NCBI GenBank assembly: GCA_934256705.1
Contig: CAKQPF010000070.1
Coordinates: 1-17,885, forward strand
Length of the DNA: 17,885 nucleotides
Direction of reading: 5' to 3'
From: an uncultured Prevotella sp.
Lineage (GTDB): Bacteria; Bacteroidota; Bacteroidia; Bacteroidales; Bacteroidaceae
Of the stretch, positions 15,869 through 17,885 are shown piece by piece. A program made the position numbers and the translations under genes. The number at the start of each line of letters is the position of its first letter. The stretch's first letter is position 1. The notes below the pieces were generated by a model, which saw only the letters and a program-made list of their open reading frames with translations, had not been told where the DNA came from and ran no database searches.

Positions 15869-16117
15869 AGTTTCCCACTCTTGATAATCAATCGGTTATA
15901 ATTCAACTATCGCATATAAACATCTCTAATCCAGAGTGTTGCATCATTGGGTTAATATACTTTAATGCTTTGGAATAGGATTCATAACCTATTGATGCTC
16001 AATATCAGTCTTGTTTGAAATAACTACGCATTTTGTCTAATCGAAATTAACATTTTTACAATTTGCTGACAGTCAGACATTTGAGTATGTTTGTAAATAT
16101 GGGAAACTTTAGTTACT
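15860..16117. mobile_element. MITE-like insert with 18-bp terminal inverted repeats
   Basis: The left end reads actaactgaagtttccca (15860-15877). The right end is its reverse complement with two mismatches (tgggaaactttagttact, 16100-16117). About 255 bp, A/T-rich, no ORF. It sits inside the IS4-like transposase remnant. A candidate target duplication TTAC occurs at both ends (15858-15861, 16113-16116) but overlaps the repeats, so boundaries are uncertain by a few bases. Confidence 0.6.
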
Positions 16118-16139
16118 TATTCTCCTATTCCCTAATGCA

Positions 16140-16178
16140 GGGTTACTCTCGCTTCGCTCGGTACTGCCTTTCAGGCAA
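16140..16178 (+). repeat. Third, partial copy of the arm repeat
   Basis: The block gggttactctcgc...ggta (16140-16163) followed by tgcctttcaggca (16165-16177) is the same unit as at 16517-16555 and, inverted, at 15484-15522. The mini-hairpin stem differs from the others by paired changes. It has no counterpart of the rest of the arm. Confidence 0.8.
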
Positions 16179-16183
16179 AGATT

Positions 16184-16276
16184 ATCCGTTAAATCCGTTA
16201 AATCCGTGGTCAATTATAAACTCTGAGGTCGTGTGTATTTTTTTTTTCGAACACGGATCTGACGGATTGAACGGAT
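16184..16276. repeat. 25-bp imperfect inverted repeat built of atccgt units
   Basis: The left arm 16184-16208 contains three direct atccgt units spaced 9 bp apart. The right arm 16252-16276 is its reverse complement with three mismatches. The 43-bp spacer carries a 10-T run and a further cgtgt/acacg stem. It has the look of a REP/BIME-type element. No gene is visible in 16277-16373. Confidence 0.75.
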
Positions 16277-16373
16277 GTTTGTTTATGGTGTCACACCTTT
16301 ATGGCCATTGCTTCGCGACGACCACAAGCGTTCAAAGGAAACACGGATAGATTTTGAGCGTGGGATAAAATAT

Positions 16374-16555
16374 CAATAGATAAAAATAAAGGAAAAATGG
16401 ATGATGATGTTTTTATCCATTGATGTCTTATTTTTATCCATTGATATTTCCGTGAGTCTGGTACTGTCTTCCAGACAGCCGCTCTCTTATTGGTTATAAT
16501 CCCGAGACTTCGTCCCGGGTTACTCTCGCTTCGCTCGGTATTGCCTTCCAGGCAA
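16374..16555 (+). repeat. Right arm of the large inverted repeat
   Basis: 182 bp, the reverse complement of 15484-15645 apart from scattered substitutions and one extra 20-bp unit near 16415-16445 that duplicates the tttttatccattgat motif. It includes mini-hairpins ctgtcttccagacag (16464-16478) and ttgccttccaggcaa (16541-16555). The arms enclose 728 bp of nested remnants. Confidence 0.85.
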
Positions 16556-16568
16556 GTTGAACAAAAAA

Positions 16569-16609
16569 ATCAATGGATAAAAACAATAAAAATATTTTTA
16601 TCCATTGAT
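16569..16609. repeat. Perfect 15-bp inverted repeat of the atcaatggataaaaa motif
   Basis: atcaatggataaaaa (16569-16583) and its exact reverse complement (16595-16609) flank an 11-nt loop. The same 15-mer or near copies occur in both big arms and at about 17799-17813. Confidence 0.8.
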
Positions 16610-16633
16610 ATTTTGTTTTTTATCTATTGATCC

Positions 16634-16798
16634 TCAAATCCGCAAAAAATATTCACTGTACTGATAGCCATACAGTGTGCACCTCAATCCCAAGGTGGAA
16701 TCTATGGTTTGAGCCAGAAGAGCATCAATTTCCTCCATGATGGAAAATATTCCTCCAAAGGGGGTGAGTTTCTCGGATTTTATTTGTACTTTTGCCAT
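16634..16798 (-). pseudogene. Truncated IS1380-family transposase, N-terminus only
   Basis: About 54 codons from MAKVQIKSEKLTPFGGIFSI, through DSTLGLRCTLYGYQYSE, then a few unrelated residues and a stop. This strongly resembles the N-terminus of Bacteroides-type IS1380 transposases, normally over 400 residues (recognised from memory). The match ends at the junction with the repeat DNA near 16650, so the catalytic domain is gone. An in-frame ATG 20 codons upstream (complement of 16856-16858) is possible, but MAKVQ is the family start. Confidence 0.7.
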
Positions 16799-16935
16799 GT
16801 CATTCAGAGTTTTATTTGTTTTTAAAAGCGACACTGAGACAAGTGAAAATTCTGACATGGCAAGATCCTGGGCAACTTTTTGTTGCTCAGGTACTTGAAA
16901 AGTTTAACTATAATAGTGTTGCGGAATTAAGGAGT
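16794..16935 (-). mobile_element. Left end and leader of the IS1380-like remnant
   Basis: On the minus strand it runs from about 16935 (ctccttaattccgcaac) to the transposase start. It holds a hairpin tgggcaac/gttgctca (16869-16876 with 16882-16889, one G-T) and a 9-bp inverted repeat (16794-16802 with 16853-16861) whose inner arm contains the transposase ATG. The outer boundary falls within a few bases of the next gene's start codon; the exact IS end is inferred. Confidence 0.55.
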
Positions 16936-16937
16936 AT

Positions 16938-17744
16938 ATGAAAAACTACCTGATTAGCGAGGCCATAGGTGACATAGCAGGAAGTGCATACGAAGGGAAA
17001 ACTCGACGTATCAAGGACTATAACAAGGTAAAGATGTTCAGTAGCAGAGCACACTTTACAGATGACACCGTTCTGACTTTTGCTTGTGCAGAGGCTTTTA
17101 TAGACAATCTCGACATGACAATGAATCTTTGGAAATGTGCAAACGAGCATCGCCATGCAGGATTCAGCAGTAAATTCAAACTATGGATGGCCAGCCATAA
17201 TCCCCAGCCTTATCGTAGTCAGGGTAATGGATCTGCTATGCGATGTTCTTCAGCTGGATGGTTGGCAAAGACTGATGCAGAATGTGTCTCTTTGGCTCAA
17301 AAGACGGCAAATCCCACACATAATCACCCTGAAGGTATCAAGGGAGCTGTAGCTACAGCCCTTTCCATTTTCTTTCTGAAGAATGGCAAAGACAAGGATT
17401 ATATCCGTGAAACCATACTTAGGAAATACTATCCGGACTGGGCTGATAAGACATATTCCGATATTCATGATGATTATGTCTTTAACGCTACCTGTGCTGG
17501 TACGGTAGGGCCGGCCATAATCTGTTTTCTGGATTCCAAGGACTATGTTGACTGTATAAAGCTTGCTATATCACTGGGTGGGGATGCTGATACGTTAGCA
17601 GCCATAGCCGGTCCGATGGCCTATGCCCATTACAAGACGATGCCTGATGCTTTAGTATATCAGGCAATGAATAAGTTGCCGGAATGGATGGTAGAAGTGA
17701 GTGAGCGTTTTGATGCAGTTGTGAATAACCAGATTATCGAGTGA
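16938..17744 (+). CDS. ADP-ribosylglycohydrolase family protein (DraG/ARH fold)
   Basis: 268 aa. It hydrolyses ADP-ribose from a protein, nucleic acid or small-molecule target using a two-metal (Mg/Mn) centre. Visible motifs are GDIAGSAYE (11-19), HFTDDT (39-44, metal ligands T41, D42, D43), GNGSAMR (96-102), HNHPEG (128-133) and SLGGDADTLAAIAGP (212-226, metal ligands D216, D218, T219). All key residues are present, so it should be active; the target is unknown. No ADP-ribosyltransferase is in the window. ATG 16938 is preceded by aaggag, unusual here and possibly just the IS end. Codon use is visibly more A/T-rich than in addAB or the glycosyltransferase, and it lies between IS remnants, so it is probably acquired. 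Confidence 0.88.
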   Translation: MKNYLISEAIGDIAGSAYEGKTRRIKDYNKVKMFSSRAHFTDDTVLTFACAEAFIDNLDMTMNLWKCANEHRHAGFSSKFKLWMASHNPQPYRSQGNGSAMRCSSAGWLAKTDAECVSLAQKTANPTHNHPEGIKGAVATALSIFFLKNGKDKDYIRETILRKYYPDWADKTYSDIHDDYVFNATCAGTVGPAIICFLDSKDYVDCIKLAISLGGDADTLAAIAGPMAYAHYKTMPDALVYQAMNKLPEWMVEVSERFDAVVNNQIIE

Positions 17745-17798
17745 ATAGCATGTTACAGATGACAATGTGGAGTCAAATTGCTCCATGACCCATATAAA

Positions 17799-17885
17799 TA
17801 TCAATGGATAAAAATTATTGCTGTCCGATAAAAACTCAAAATCACGTTTTTGGCTCTGCAACTTGCTCTAAATGAGTAATCGTCC
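17799..17885 (+). mobile_element. Start of another IS4-like element (cut by the window edge)
   Basis: atcaatggataaaaat is followed by tattg and then ctgtccgataaaa at 17821-17833. This repeats the junction at 15641-15658. Sequence beyond differs from the first copy, so it is a related but not identical element, or its opposite end. Nothing else is recognisable in 17745-17798. Confidence 0.5.

Noticed and set aside
16063..16350. 95-codon plus-strand open frame
   Set aside because: It passes through the MITE-like end, the arm repeat and the atccgt repeat; composite repeat DNA, not a gene.
15484..16609. CRISPR array
   Set aside because: Repeats are in both orientations, unevenly spaced and of several families, with no regular spacers and no cas genes.
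15646..16798. A functional transposon
   Set aside because: Both transposase reading frames keep only the first 25-55 codons, and no catalytic DDE region is visible in the window.

Overview
The window looks like chromosomal DNA of a Bacteroidales bacterium, most likely Prevotella/Segatella or a close relative. The basis is a bacterial serine palmitoyltransferase, a DUF1573 protein, an AddAB-type recombination pair of Bacteroidetes form, Bacteroidetes promoters (TAnnTTTG at -7, TTTG/TTGG about 19-20 nt upstream) and IS4- and IS1380-like remnants typical of gut and oral Bacteroidales. Genus is inferred by recall, not by a search.

Positions 1-15011 are ordinary housekeeping DNA. Serine palmitoyltransferase (spt, minus) and a diacylglycerol/sphingoid-type lipid kinase (plus) diverge from a shared 310-bp control region. 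The kinase converges on a long RelA/SpoT protein (minus) whose HD hydrolase half has lost its metal-binding residues. Next on the minus strand are a DUF1573 secreted protein and a YycJ/WalJ-like metallo-beta-lactamase hydrolase. From a compact divergent promoter pair, the plus strand then carries a small lipoprotein, an AddA-like helicase-nuclease, an AddB-like nuclease with an iron-sulfur cluster signature, and a GT2 glycosyltransferase. The addA-addB and addB-glycosyltransferase spacers hold three copies of a hairpin repeat with C/A-rich tails.

Positions 15012-17885 are different: A+T-rich and made of repeats and broken mobile elements. They begin with a clean orphan transcription unit (promoter, about 88 nt, GNRA-capped terminator) that looks like a small RNA. 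A composite element follows, bounded by inverted arms of 162 and 182 bp. It contains the promoter and first codons of an IS4-like transposase, a 255-bp MITE-like insert that cuts it, a third copy of an arm segment and a 25-bp imperfect inverted repeat. Then comes the 5' end of an IS1380-like transposase, with a hairpin over its start codon, lying directly against a single accessory gene for an ADP-ribosylglycohydrolase. Another IS4-like end begins just before the window stops.

The best candidates for something undescribed are the orphan small RNA, the 26-bp perfect palindrome upstream of relA, the structured spt leader, and the composite repeat element, whose small hairpins differ by compensatory changes.
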